Assembly: GCF_964275005.1 (NCBI RefSeq)
Contig: NC_092702.1
Span: 2,548,501-2,612,500 of the forward strand
DNA length: 64,000 bases
Direction of reading: 5' to 3'
Source of the DNA: Diadema setosum
Lineage: Eukaryota; Echinodermata; Echinoidea; Diadematoida; Diadematidae
Shown here: positions 26,767-39,919 of the stretch, in pieces
Layout: each line of letters begins with the position of its first letter
Numbering within the stretch: the first letter of the stretch is position 1
The notes under the pieces: model-generated
Told to the model about the DNA's origin: nothing
Database searches by the model: none
Seen by the model: only the letters and a program-made list of their open reading frames with translations
Program-made: the position numbers and the translations under genes

Positions 26767-29700
26767 ATGGCCCACTGCGACGTGAAAGTTTGTCTACTTG
26801 GGGTAAGTCGACTGCCGCTCTTCTCGCCAGCTGTTAGTTGCAAACGTGTCGCTTTCTCGTTTGAGTATAGCCTCTATATTGATACGTATGTCATTGCAAA
26901 GTTTCAGTTCCGATACGATCACGCGGCTGTCTCACCTCTCTGATCAGTAACGTAAATGGCAAAAAGTCATGGCTTCAATTACAAGTAGTTGTAGTTTTGC
27001 TATATATGCTGTATAACAATGTATAAGGCTCAAGTGAAAATGCCTGTGTTAAAATGTGCAGCAGTCGTATAATGTGTAGATGACGCACAGTCAGGTTTTG
27101 ATAATCGAATTTAAACTTCACACCTCTATCAATTCGATGTGTTTTTCATACCTTATCTATAGATACGCTGTGTCTATATCTCAAGTAGTGACAGACACTT
27201 GCTGCTAGACTTATTTTCTCCAAGGACTTTGGGTTATAGCAAAGGTTAGAGTTGTAATAGGAGGCTTAGTTTGATGTGAGGATTATGATTAGGGTTAGGG
27301 TTAAGTCTCTGGGGGTAGAATTTATGTTTTGCAGATATTTCATGGGAAAATGTCGCAGGAGCAAATGTCATGCAATCTCAAGCACCCCTTGCTATAATAA
27401 TATACTCCGTGTGGTAAACCCTCGTGGTCCCTCAAAATAATATGAGGTCCTGCAGTACAGGTGGCAGCAACATTTGAAATTATACATAGGGGAGGAACAC
27501 GAAGTTTTGGTTGCTTGACTGTTGGTTTCCATACCATGCTGTGTTGGCGATAAGAATATTGTCTCAAACCCTATTTCTTTTCCTCCGATAGAGTATTGGC
27601 CATGACTACCATGTCGATGCGTGATATATATGTCGAAAGCTGAAGCTGCATGGAGGCATGTGACTTTGCGCACAGCTGTACGCCGTGTGTAAATATGCTG
27701 TGAAAGTATTGGGTTGCACTTAAGTATCCAGGGACATGCAGACCCATACTTGAAATGTGATCTGCCTATTATACATGATTGATGTTTGATGTCTAAAGGC
27801 ATCTAGTGTTACGAATGTAGACAATCATGTTCCATTGTTTGGAAGAAAATAAACTTTGAGTCAGTTTCTAGTAAAGTCGACGAAAGTCAATTTCGAGTAT
27901 GTAGACGATAATCAGAATCTTGATTTTAAGCCGATTTGGCGACATAGTTCTGATGGTCATTGATCTCATGTAGCACGAGTCTTCATGACTATGTCGCTAT
28001 TGCGACAGTATAGGCCTTGTATAGGACCTTCTGACTGAGGTACTGTAATAGGCACGCCTAGCATCTCCTTGGTAGGACTGTACCTTATGAGAGTAAACCA
28101 TTAATGATACAATCATTTGGAGCTATAAATGAAGAGTTTGTTTGCAAAAACCGATAAGTCCATATTTGTCAAATGGAGATATTTGCCATTAAAGGTCAAG
28201 AAAAATAAAGAGAATAATGAGAAAATTTTTGCTTCTTTTGACAATAACTTCAAAAATGTACCTTTATATGTAGTGACCAATATATCATTTGAAAGGTATT
28301 ATTTTGTGCTTTATGACAGAGACCGTACTTCAAAATCTTTAAAAAAAATGGACTTATCGGTTTTTGCAAACAAACTCTTCAAATGTTGAAGGTCCATGGT
28401 ACCCAGTGTACAGTATACTGTTAAGCCTGTACGGATTGTGATTGTCATGGTGTGTGCTCGCTTATTGTTGAATCCCTTGCCTAGAGTCTATTTATTTATA
28501 ATGACAAGGAACAATACAATGAAATACGGGTTCAAAGTTCATCACTTCACCTTTACTAATATTATGTAGTTTTCCTAACAGCAGTTCGTGAAGCGATTTT
28601 GTAACAAATCTTTACTTGTTTACACACTGCCTATTATAGCATGAGAGGAACGTTATGATTACCGTTAGATTTCGATAGAGGACCGGTGTCTAGCGTCTAT
28701 ACATCGGTACGGCCAAAGAAGGGAAATATCCCTATGTATGACTCTCGAAAAGAGGGATGCTCTCCCCCCCCCACCCCCCCCCCACACACACACACAGACA
28801 CTTCTTTGCATCTTGTCCCCATGAGAGAAGGGGAGTGAAAGTATAGAGGCGACGTGCACACGGAGTATTATATACATGTACCTCACTGTTGTGCGAATTA
28901 TGTATCAAAACGGATTCAGCAATCTGTATGTCACCTTTTTATGGTTTTGATTTGTTTTGGGTTTGTTGTTGTTTGTTTGTTTGTTTTTTTTTTTTTGTGC
29001 CGCAGTTGTGCACGATTATAGAAATAAATCGTGTAAGTCTTTTCACATCGATTGCAAAAACAATTGATATCATTGTGAAAGTCTTCACGTACAACTATAT
29101 CTATAACACAGTGACACATTAATGTGATCCGTCGATACTGACTTTTATTCTGGTTCCGTGTATTCTCTTGTCTGTTTTCCTTCCTCTGTTTCGTCACGCT
29201 TGCCACCAGAAACACTGTGTAGGAAAAACGAGCATAACGAACCGGTTCTTGAAGGGAACTTTTAATGAGAAGTACGAGACCACCATTGGGTAAGTTTGGG
29301 GATTTTTTTTCTTTTTTTGTTATCGTTTTAGGCCTATCATACACGAAAAAACAAGAGTACTCGCACTGTATGTGAATAGGGCAAGATTTCATTTAGTTCC
29401 TTAACAAAGTAACATGATGCATATTATTCACACACATACACACACACATTATTACACACGCACAAAGTGATATAAATGATAAGACACGTTCACATGTAGT
29501 GTGCTCAGAACTACGATTTGCTAAGATGTAAACGTCTTCCCATTTGAAGAGTTGTTGATGATTTTGTTTCATCTCCAACAAATTAGGGAAACAATGAAAT
29601 AATGTTCGCGTATACAAATAATGTCATGAAATCAGCCATGAGTCACAGATTAAAACACAAAACAGACACTTTGATGTAATGAACAGCAAACTGCTAGTGA

Positions 29701-32700
29701 GTAACGTTAGACTTCAAAGGGAAAGTATAGTATTGATGGAAATGAGGATTGGGCTTTTAACTATTTGCGAGATACCAAAAAACACTTATGAAATAATACA
29801 GAGCATACCATTCTAAGAGGAATTCAAAGTTTATTAGATGAAAATCGGCTCTGGAGTGGCTGAGGCATCCAAAAACAATGGAAAACAAAGCGATCCTAAT
29901 AAAAGGTGGGTCCCACCTCTTATTAGGATTGGTCTGTTTGGATATCTCAGCCATTTCATAACCAATTTTCATCAAATAAGCGTCGAATTCCTCGTGGAAT
30001 GTTATGTTCTTTCATATTTCATAAGAGTAATCTCATTATCAAACCAAAAAAAAAAAAAAAAAAAAAATGTCAGAAACCTGAATTTAAGTCTCAACCAAAA
30101 CCATACTATACCTTCAAGAAATGCTAAACGTTATACTCTCCCACATACATGATGCGCATAAATCGTGCTATGAGTCTACGGCGGAACTCGCTCGTATTGT
30201 TATAGGGTGAATTATTGTCTGCATGCTTTTTACTTTTAAATTGGGACGTTTGGTAGGCATTTCTGCTGACGCATGCAGGGTATAGCTATCAAAATTTATT
30301 TTTAAATCAAGGTGACTGCTAAAGCCACAAGGCTTGGCAGTACTTGCAGTACTACCCTTACCAGGTAAGAATTCATTTATCACAGGCCAAAGTCTAAACA
30401 AACAAACAAACAAACAAATAATATTGTTTCGCCTGTTATACCTGATCACTTCATGTCTTCTTGGGTTTTGTTTTTATGATAAAAATAATTGGGAAGAAAG
30501 AAGAAGAAAGAAGATAACCTCGTATCAATACGGAGTGTGGTTATGTATAATAATAGTGAACAGCAAAAACGTGACAGATGTTTGACAGGAAACTCTTTTA
30601 CAAAATTTAATGTGATATTGCAGAGGCGTTGTGCACTTAAATCTGCCAGCTATGTTGGCCTATATCATTCTATGCCCCATTATAGTTTCATATCAATGTT
30701 TATGTGTGAACGTATTTGACCATGCAACTGGGCTTTGAGGTTTTAAACAAACGTGGTCGTTTGCTCGTTTCGTTGTTTATTTTACCTGTGCGGGTCTTTT
30801 CTTCCTCGAGAAACGTGAACAACACGTATATGAAATGAAATGACTAATCTTTCTTCCTTGTCCGCCTTGGACTCGTCGGAATTTCGGAGTTTGGGTATTT
30901 GATCCGTGTTCATCGTGTCACTGCCGGCAACTAGGGACTGGTTCGAGTCCCACTGGTTCCTTTTTTCCGACATGTTTGTTTGTTAATTTACAGACTAGCA
31001 GTTACTTTGTAGAGGGAGAAAGATTGAAGAAACTTACACCTGAACCTTCACCCCTCTGAACAATATTTTTCTTTCATGAAATGACTAAAATATTGTGAAT
31101 AAACATTATGATAAACATTGATTATCAGAACTTATAAATCAGTCCTCATCGGAGTTCTCAGATGCTCCATGCAAGATCACGACCAATCTATCTTCCCAAC
31201 GCAGAACAATAAGTAAGATACAGGTGATCCCCATTATAAGAAGGGAATCTTGAAAAAGAACAATCAGAGTATTAGGGCCTATGCATAAGAGAATCATATA
31301 CTGACTGAGTGTAAGTCTGAAAGAGTTCCTGTTGAATGATTTGAGAGGTATCTATAAAGGTATATTTTGTGCGTATGCATGCATGTGTGATCGTGATTGT
31401 GATTGTGAGCGTGTATAATGTGCATGATAATTGTGTGTGTGAGTGCGTATTTGTGCATGTGTTTGTATTTACGTTGACTTTAAAGAATTACATGTATTCA
31501 ATTTGACTTTAATGAAAGAAAATGAATGGTCGACAAGGACAGAAACAAGTGAATAACAAGATAAAGTCGTCATAATGGATGTTCGTTTATTTACCGTTCT
31601 TTCTCATGTCCCAGAGCTGCTTTTACGTGCAAGTGTCTGCTTTATCACAACGTAGAGTATCGCTTTTTGCTGTGGGACACGGCGGGGCAGGAAAGAGTAA
31701 GTGGATTATAATTTTTTTTTTGGTCATTCTATTTCTAAAGGACGAGAAATTACAGAATTTAATGAGCACACGTGATTAAATCTCATCCAACCCTAAAACG
31801 TCAGGATAATGAGAAACTAACTTACCTCACCAAGTATTGACATGAACATAATGAGGCTCACCTTCCGCTTGTTTGTTTGATTGATTGTTTTCGTTTGTTA
31901 TGTTATATTTCGAGTGAAAATTCATTTTGATAAGTGAAAGTGCAGGATTTAAAGGGAAGGATACCCAATAGAGTGACTTTAAATACATCCACTGATGATA
32001 AAAAGTTTGATAGATTTTGATTATGAATGTCCTCCAATATTATATCACACAATTATGAACGATAGATATATTACTGATCAAAGATCACTTTTGTCGGAAG
32101 TTTACCTGTAATAATGATCACATGCCTATCACTCATAAAACGTGACTTCTATGAACTGATTTCCATTGCAGTTTATCTGCAAAAAAAAAGAAAAAAAGAA
32201 AAAGAGTCATTTATGACTAGGTTTAGCATAACTGAAATATTAAGTTCCTCTTACATTCTGCAACAGCCATCCGATAATGGCTATCTCTCCAAGGTGCAAA
32301 GATATAGAAACAATAACAGTGTCGATCGATTCATGTGCAAGAAAAATGAGCAGGGCCTATACTGACAAGGACGCTTCGGATATGGTCAAATTACCATGAT
32401 TTCCTTTTATTTTCCTTGGATCGTCATTGATGCTTTAACCAATATTTTCAGGCCACATTATTAACTACATGTTTTTATCATGATCAAAGTATGATTTAAT
32501 GATTGATTCATCATGGTCCAGTTGATTTGTTCTTTGGTAAGGAATTACACCGAGACAAAACCAAAACAAAACAAAACAAAACAAAACAAAACAAAACAAA
32601 ACAAAACATAGATATCGAGTCTATCAGTTGCTCGAAATAAAAAAATTAGGGTGCCTACAACAAGCTGAAAGCTTTGTCTTCATTACAGATTCAAATCCAT

Positions 32701-35700
32701 TAAATTTGTTGGCTGCATCTGCTCTCTGAGGAACACATTTGCTTTCATAAGAGAGAGAGAGAGAAAAAAAAAAGGAAAGAGAAGGCGGGAAAAGATACAG
32801 CGTGCGTTATGAAATGCGTGTGAGTGTGTGTGTTTCTATTGTATTGTATAGGCGAAACGGTTATCAAAATTAATTAGTTTACTGGTGTGGCATAGGTGAC
32901 TAACCACCTGATGTATAGCTAGTATAGTGAAAACTTACTCCTGAACCTTCCAAAACAGAGGGAAACAATATTATTTTGTTGCAACTGATGACAAATTGCC
33001 CTGCATCGACGTAAATAAGCATTGAATTGATCAGTGTTTTAGTATTGTGCCATGATAAAAAATCATGGGCGTACATACTCGAGCGGGATTCGAACCTACG
33101 ACTTCCTGATCACCGGACAGGCGTCATCTCCACTAGACCACCGAGCTTTCGCCCGACAGCAGGTGTTGGTTCTAATCCTTATAGCATGCAGGGGGTACTG
33201 CGTAATTATTCAAATTCATTAAAGTTCTTCCGTCCAGATGCATGTCGATGCAGGGCAATTTGTCATCAGTTGTCATCAGTTGCAACTGAAAGCATCTCGA
33301 CGGAAGAATTTCATGAATTTGAATATTATTTTGTTATTATTATTGTTATTGTTGTTTATCAGGGGAGGGTCATCCCATAAAGTTGTTGTGAGATGAGGAT
33401 AATGGAATTTTGTTTCGTTATTTTTTTTACGTTTTCTTTGACAGTTTCGCGCTCTGTCTGCACTCACGTATAAGAATGCTGCCGCTGCGGTTTTAGTATA
33501 CGACATAACAGATCAGGTAAGAACCAAAATATCAATACGAAGGTTTTACTGTGACAACAGGGCTACAAGCAACATTACTAAACATTATTGTGTTGTATAT
33601 TGACTTGTTAATACCTATAGAATACAAAACACAAGTATGATGCAATACAAAAATAAAGCCCTCTGTCCGCCTTATAAAGAAAACTGCAGGTTTGTGGATG
33701 TCCGTCATTCGGGACCGTAAAATGTGTATAAAGATAAAATATATCATGTGACGCTGTCTTTCAAACCTTGTAACATCTGTATCAGAAGTAAAGCTATTCC
33801 TCCTGTGAAAGATTAAATATGGTCAACACTATAGTTATAAGAGTTGCACCCTCCAAAGATTGGCGACGAAACTGGCATACACAATGTCAAAGTCAGTACT
33901 CGAGTTTCAGCAGCGTCTGATGATTGCGCAATACTGGAATAATTGTGATATTGAGATCTTGATGGCATTCATCAGAAAGGTGCACGCCTCTTTGCATTAG
34001 ACGAGAAAGTGGGGATGATGATGATGAGGAGGAGGAGGAGGAAAAAGAAGAAAAGAAATACAGAAGGAGAGAAATGAAAGACGCCAAAGAACATGCATTT
34101 ATTATGATTAGATATGATAGGTAAATGATACGGAAGAAAAATGGGAGATCGGAAAGGGGGACGGAATGAAGAGGAGAAGAAATAAAAATGAGGAGGAAAT
34201 ACATGAGGGAGAAAATCGCATAGAAAGCACAAAGGCAGAAAGAGAAAGAGGAGAAAGGGAAGGGAGAAGATAGTGAAAAGGAAAGATTGATGGAAGGAAT
34301 AACATGATGCTAATATTCTGTGGACTTAACGTTGGGTTGACAGACGTCTTTTGATGACGTCAGCTACTGGTTGAAGGAGCTTCGGAGACAGGGACCAGAA
34401 GAGATTCTCGTTTATATCGTCGGAAACAAGATCGACCTGGAATCTAGCAGAGAAGTGGACCGAGACATGGCCGAGCAGTACGCCCAGCGGAACGGTGCCT
34501 TCCACCTCCAGTCCAGCGCTAAAACTGGCAGCGGCGTCATCGATATATTCTACGAAATTTGTGAGTATAAGATCAGTTTTGCCAAGTAGCCCTCGAATGA
34601 TAAACTATACGGCGGTCTTGAGGAGAAAGACAAGTTCTGGCACACAATCGCAACTCTATCCTCTGATGCAGCACCCCGTGTAGCACCTCATAGTATTTGC
34701 TAGAACTCGATTTTTCCACTTTTCATGAGCTGCTAATTATTTTCGCACGTTAAAGACATCAGCATTTGCTCCATGCTCAGAAAATAACTTACATAAGAAA
34801 AAAAAACGTTTCAGTTTCAACGTGGAGGTGCTATTAATAGCGCTTACGACGAAAAACACTGCTTTGTTTGTGCATGATACTCTGATTATAAAAGGCGTGT
34901 ATTGCAGATATTGTGCAAAGGTATTGATATTTGCTGCATATTTCAAGAAACAGCCAGAAATGTTTTCGGTCCCTTATGCCGAGCGAATTGTTATAAAAGT
35001 ACTTCGTATATAATAATGTCATAATTGTATCTCTCCTGCATGTTCCTTCTAAATCATACCCAAGTGATTAACTGTTTTTAAACAACCATTTCTGTTTCGT
35101 GTTTATTTCGGACCATAATTTTTCACATTTGTCGACCTACCCCTGTTGTTCAACTCGATGTGCAATTTATCTGAATAAATTCGTGCTATTGGTATCATTC
35201 CATAATTCTCATAAGCAACCATAAATCACCTTACCATTATCATTACCATCACCATCATCACCATTATCATCTCAACCAAGTTTTTCACCACCACCATCAT
35301 TTTCACAACCATAACATCACCAATATGACAACACCATCACCAACACCCGCGTCTTAATCGTCATCATCATTAATATCACTACCACTATTACCGTTAGCGT
35401 TACCAACACCATCACTCCACCATCTTCTCCGCATCACTACCATCAAAATCGCCATCATCATCATTACCGTCACAATCCCTTTTACCATCAATATTCCCAT
35501 AATTATCTCCACCACCAATGACCGCCACCGTCATCATGATTAACCATCATCGCACTCACCATCACCATCAAAATTAAGCACAATTATCATGATTATTATC
35601 ACTTCCAAAGTCAGCATCAAACCATCATTATAATCATCATTTACGGATTGATTTTTATATACTATAACTGGTACTCTTTGCTATCATTCTGAATACTGGA

Positions 35701-36296
35701 TTCTTTATCTACTCTTACCTGACAACCTACTTTCTACATTTTCCGTCGAAGCATAACCCTTGTTACAATCGTATCTATATGGGACCAAAGAACTAACAAC
35801 CCTGGTAGCATATACTATAGTAAAGAGTAGGTTCCATTACACTAGTGTGATTTAATCAGTATTCAAATCCCAAATAATGTTTTCCGTCTTTTACAATCTT
35901 CATTGTACCGTCATCTTTTTCATCTAGTTGAGTTGTGATGTTGCCAAAGAGGTAAGCCCTAAATGAGCAGCAAATGCACAAAACAACCTTATCTTTGGTA
36001 TGGGGCGTTTAGTTACATCTCTTGATCACTCTTCTACATAATTTATGTTCTATGTACTTTCAAGTGGGAACTATTTTCTGATACACCTATCTGTACACCT
36101 GTGCTAATGTATTCCGTCTACTTCTCTTGTCTGAAATGTCTATACAGGTGCAATGCTGACAACCTTCTCACAGATGAAGAGAGATGAGTATTTAGTCAGT
36201 CGGACACGAGGCGCTGTGGTTCTCGATGCATCAACAATTGACAGTAGTCAAGACCAGCATGACATGACTCGTAGATGTTTGTGTAGGAACACGTAG
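26767..36296 (+). CDS. Rab22/Rab31-like small GTPase, gene 1 (complete, six exons)
   Basis: Exons 26767-26802, 29210-29289, 31615-31696, 33445-33516, 34344-34560 and 36148-36296 join in frame into 211 residues. KVCLLG then P-loop GKHCVGKT (12-19), TTIG switch I, WDTAGQERFRAL with Gln64, NKID (118-121) and SAK (148-150) are all present, so an active GTP/GDP switch is expected. The closest family from memory is RAB22A/RAB31 of the Rab5 subfamily, which acts on endosomes. The ATG at 26767 gives the family's 12-residue lead (MAHCDVKVCLLG) and a strong Kozak context; an in-frame ATG at 26719 would add 16 residues. The C-terminus RRCLCRNT has two cysteines as CxC but three residues follow, unlike ordinary Rab tails. 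Introns hold a hairpin element, a MITE and a SINE. Confidence 0.92.
28129..28382. repeat. GAAGAG-terminated foldback, long form
   Basis: Perfect 33-base arms (28131-28163 and 28348-28380), beginning GAAGAGTTTGTTTGCAAAAA, enclose about 184 bp. It lies in intron 1 of Rab gene 1. The 86-codon open frame across it is a by-product of the arms. Confidence 0.75.
29713..30116. mobile_element. Palindromic TTAA MITE, copy 7 (worn ends)
   Basis: It lies in intron 2 of Rab gene 1. The core AAAGGTGGGTCCCACCT is present but both termini are eroded (TTCAAAGGGAAAG and TACCTTCAAG), and a long A run sits in the right arm. It is probably one of the older copies. Confidence 0.75.
32563..32608. repeat. (AAAAC)n microsatellite
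   Basis: About nine pentanucleotide units in intron 3 of Rab gene 1. Confidence 0.9.
32977..33327. repeat. Compound inverted repeat around a tRNA-derived SINE
   Basis: CAACTGATGACAAATTGCCC near 32980 returns inverted near 33250. A second inverted pair (TTCAAATTCATTAAAG at about 33210; CTTCC..GGAAG centre; mirrored at about 33300-33325) brackets that second copy. It lies in intron 3 of Rab gene 1. Confidence 0.65.
33075..33155 (-). mobile_element. tRNA-derived SINE head
   Basis: On the minus strand, box A-like TGGTCTAGTGG and box B GGTTCGAATCC are spaced as in a tRNA. The anticodon stem has a mismatch and position 33 is C, so this is a SINE or pseudo-tRNA rather than a functional tRNA gene. 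Confidence 0.65.
34018..34270 (+). repeat. Purine-rich tract upstream of Rab gene 1 exon 5
   Basis: About 250 bases almost entirely A and G on the plus strand (GAGGAGGAGG and GAAAGAGG-like units), ending about 75 bp before the exon 5 acceptor. Confidence 0.7.
35220..35640 (+). repeat. Imperfect CAT/CAC trinucleotide tract in Rab gene 1 intron 5
   Basis: Long run of CATCACCATTATC-type triplets on the plus strand with little guanine. All frames are interrupted and it lies between good splice sites, so it is a simple repeat. Confidence 0.75.
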
Positions 36297-36683
36297 TGGA
36301 GATAATTTCGCCATGTGACGGAGACATACATGCTCTCTGCGTATCGCGCTTTTGTGTGAAAACCCGGATTTAGCAGCCTACAGAGACAACACGAAGGATA
36401 GTCAAGATGTTGCGTGCTATCATCTTGCGTGAGTGCACATACAGTACTACAACGGCAATGAACAGCAGTCTGTTTTCATGGCTTTTTTTGACACGAATGT
36501 TGAGAGACAGTCAACTGTCATCCTTCTTTAGCTTTCTCAATTGGAGTGTGATTATTGTGGTCGTCAACGGGGAACCGTTGACCACGTTCGAAAGACCGTT
36601 TACACACATGGCGCTGAAGTTCGACGTGTCAGAGTCTGATGGACGTTTACAAACTTGAGGGTAGTGCACGACGTCGCTGATAT

Positions 36684-36689
36684 AATAAA
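36684..36689 (+). terminator. Candidate poly(A) signal for Rab gene 1
   Basis: An AATAAA lies 388 bases after the stop codon. Other AATAAA sites follow near 36858 and 37554, so the site actually used is unknown. Confidence 0.35.
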
Positions 36690-36748
36690 GGTATAAAGGA
36701 GAATGCTGTAACAACAGAGGCCGTGAAACGGGAATGGTATGGGGTCAG

Positions 36749-36781
36749 CCCCCCCCCCCCCCCACACACACACACACACGC

Positions 36782-36830
<49 letters not shown>
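36749..36830 (+). repeat. Poly-C plus (CA)n microsatellite
   Basis: A C run of about 15 is followed by some 65 bases of CA repeats with two CG interruptions. Confidence 0.95.
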
Positions 36831-36835
<5 letters not shown>

Positions 36836-36868
36836 AAAGTTCCAGTGTCCGTATGTAATAAACACTGA

Positions 36869-37247
36869 GACCCCGTTTACAGTGCAGGGCCGGGCCCGGC
36901 CCTGCCTCAATTGCGGTATACTCGGCCCCGCAATTTTGTCCGTTTAGGCCTACGGTGCCGGGCTTGGCCCGGGCTTGGCCCGGGCTTTTAATTCAAACCT
37001 TTCAATATTTTGTCGTAGTGGCACTCTGCTTGTAAAGAAACTATTATAGGGAGCGCGCCGGTCGCAATTTAGTACCGCGTTTGGCCCAGTTTGCGTTTAC
37101 AGTGAGAAAAGGCCGGGCTCGGCCGCGGCTCCAAGACTACCTCCAGAGCTTGGCCAAATGCGCGGCCGACTTTGGTACCGCATTTGGCCTTTTGTGCGTT
37201 TACAGTGAAATGTAGGCCGGCCATTCCACTCGCTGTAAACGGGGTCT
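36869..37247. mobile_element. GC-rich foldback MITE
   Basis: The termini are AGACCCCGTTTACAGTG and its near complement CGCTGTAAACGGGGTCT. GCGTTTACAGTGA recurs internally at about 37094 and 37196, and GGCCCGGGC-type palindromes fill the left half. GC content is far above the surroundings. Confidence 0.75.
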
Positions 37248-39132
37248 ATCATTCTACGGTATATTTCGCACTCTAAATTCGTCACTGCTAGATGTTTCAC
37301 CTATTGAGCACCTGTTGGCTTACCGAAAATTTTAGACCTCGTCTTGGGACTAGTGTGATCATTGTTTTTTTTTTTTTTTCTTGAGTAATTTTCTTGTATT
37401 TTCACATGATTTCTCTTTGAGATGATTGTGAGAAAAGGTGGAACCTTTAGATTATAAGGGACCCTATTGTCCTGGAACTACGGTGATTCATGGAGAAATG
37501 TTATAGCTTCTCCAGTTACAATGGTATAATGATGATGATAATAATAATGATGTAAATAAAGATTTTGAGTGCAAAAATAGATAAACGCCATTTTCATTTT
37601 TTTTTAAAGTAAGATCATTATCAAACAGAGAATAATGAAACTTTTTCAATGATACCGCACTTGATCGTTACCTAACAAGAATTATTTTTTATGATATTAA
37701 AGTTTCACATGTATTTTGGTTGTTTTCTTGGTTTTTCAGTATTTTAAATCTCAAATAGGTCCTCTTTCAAAGTGAGTAAAATTTCGCATTTAAAGTCTTC
37801 AAGTATTCATTATGATAAAATAGATATGAAGTTGCAGCACTTGTGGATAGTAATATTTCTGTCTGCGTTTGGCACATCGGAACTATTCGTATTATCAATA
37901 CATAATGCAAGCAACCGCTGAAGTCCTGTTAAAAGTGATGCATCATGAATTCTGTAAAGAAATATCTAGCTCTCGAATCATTGCGAACAGTAATGTCTGG
38001 TAAGCCTATATGGAAACAATATCCCTTCAGACCTATGAAAACGATACCCCATCAACGCCAGTACGGCCCAGAAAAAACTCTCCTGAACGCTATCTGAACG
38101 ATACCCTCTGATCACTGCAGGGAAACGTTCATTTCTTTCAGTCACTTTATATTCTACTTCAAGCGTCGTAAATGAAAATATGATTCGGGTCAGCACTGAG
38201 CAGAAATTAACAGCACGGTGTCTTCATTTCAAATTCAGTTGAGCTACAAGATGTCACGGTTTTATACAACTCACGCGTCACCAAATGACTCCATTTATTT
38301 CAGGGTACTTCCGTAGATTAACTCTCTTATACATGACTACCGGGGGCATTCTTCTGCTATTTTTTCACGTTTGTTCGTTATTTTCTATCTGCCTTGTGTT
38401 CTATATTAAAAATCGTAAGAAGTTTCATCTTCAGTATTCATGTATCTCTGCAGCAATTAAACATCTAATGGAACGTTCTTCGCATAGTCTTGCTTTTGTC
38501 GATTTATCTGCTGAATAAAACTAGCTTCAATCTATTTGAGACATGAACTAGATAAACGAATGAATATTAATGAATGAAACATGTTTTTATTGAGTAACAT
38601 CCATCACTGTCCATTGCAGTCCGCAGGCTGAATTGCAGACATACATGAATCGGTATGAGAACATTGAAATAGAAAATAAATAAACGGTGCATACAAAGAA
38701 AAAACACAAAAAAAATATCAGTCTTAAATATTACACAATGAAATTGACAATAAAAAAAAGAAACTTACTAGCCATGTATTGCCACACATCTACATATTCC
38801 AACAACGTCCAATGTATACATTACAATGCTTGATTATACTTCGAAAAGCATACAAAAAAACAAACAAATCAAATCAAACCAAATCAGATACATAACGCGT
38901 TTTGCTCATTGTAGTGCTCTTGCTTTGCTTTGTCTCTTTCCTTATTAGTTTGTTTGTCTTTCTGTTTGTCCTGATAGTCCCTCTTTGCAACATTTTACTG
39001 CTCCTCAAAATAACCAACACACGAGATCATCATGCGCATTTTTCATTATAAGACACCGTAATAAGTTGATGCATATCGTAACCACGATTCCAGTTAGATA
39101 TCATTTATTTTATTCTTTTGTATTTGTGGTTT

Positions 39133-39558
39133 AAAGGAAACCAAAGCCTGAATATAAATGCGGATTGAGTTGAAAGCAGTAATATTAGTAGAACCCATCA
39201 GTGAAAGTGAGGAAATCGGACAATCGATTCAAAAATTATGATTTTTTTAAAGTTTCGGTGCCGTCAAGGAGACTACTACCCTTTATGACGTCATTTTTGA
39301 CAACTATATAAAGACAATATAGGGAAAATTCCACAAAATTTAGTCATATAACGAAAAGTACACATTTCGTTCACTTTTTACGTGTACTGGCATTTTTTAT
39401 GTAAAGGGTATTCCCGCTGCTTTCTGAAAGAGACAATTCTAGTGCACTTTCATTATGGTAGAAAAGTGAAAATGTGTTGAATTTGTATTATATTTTCTTG
39501 ATATTGTTGTCCATGATAACGTCATAAAGTGAAATAATCTCCTTATCCAACGATGGCT
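39133..39558. mobile_element. Foldback family 2, copy cut at its right end
   Basis: It matches the full copy from TAAAGGAAACC through GCGGATTGAG, CAGTGAAAGTG and CTTTCTGAAAGAGA. It stops at CTCCTTATCCAACGATGG, where a palindromic TTAA MITE begins. Confidence 0.6.
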
Positions 39559-39919
39559 TTAAAGGGATGGTATAGTTTTGGTGGAGATGGGACTTCAGGT
39601 TTCCAACTTTTCTTTGTGAGATAGTAAGAAACCCCTTATGAAATATGAAAAAGCATAAAATTCTAAGAGGAATTCGAAGTTTATTTGATGAAAACTCCAA
39701 ACAAATTGATACTAATAAAAGGTGAGACCCATCTTTTATTTAGGATCGCTTTATTTCACTCTTTTTTCTTTTTGGATATCTCAGCCATTTCATCAAATAA
39801 ACTAGGAATTCCTATTCGAATGGTATACTCTACAATATTTCATAAAGTGGTTTCTAAGTATCTCACAAAACGGTAAATGCTGAATTCTCATCTCAACAAA
39901 ATATATACCGTCCTTTTAA
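39559..39919. mobile_element. Palindromic TTAA MITE, copy 8
   Basis: It starts TTAAAGGGATGGTATAGTT and ends CCGTCCTTTTAA. One arm is shortened near the centre. It directly follows the family 2 fragment. Confidence 0.8.

Noticed and set aside
26677-26943. Longer start for Rab gene 1
   Set aside because: The frame opens with TTG, not ATG, and runs through the exon 1 donor into intron; the ATG at 26767 fits the family.
27288-27303. TTAGGG-like repeats, also CCCTAA near 46698
   Set aside because: Only two or three units each; too short for an internal telomere tract.
28129-28389. 86-codon open frame in Rab gene 1 intron 1
   Set aside because: Its two ends are the inverted arms of the hairpin element, so the coding look is a by-product.
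30900-30965. Box B-like GGTTCGAGTCC
   Set aside because: No box A at the right distance on that strand.
33075-33155. Possible functional tRNA gene (also 4025-4097 and 41778-41850)
   Set aside because: All three have stem mismatches or a wrong position 33, and at least the 4025 copy continues into a SINE body.
36407-36658. 83-codon open frame after the Rab gene 1 stop
   Set aside because: It lies in the 3' UTR, has no recognisable domain, and the Rab stop is well supported by the family-like tail.
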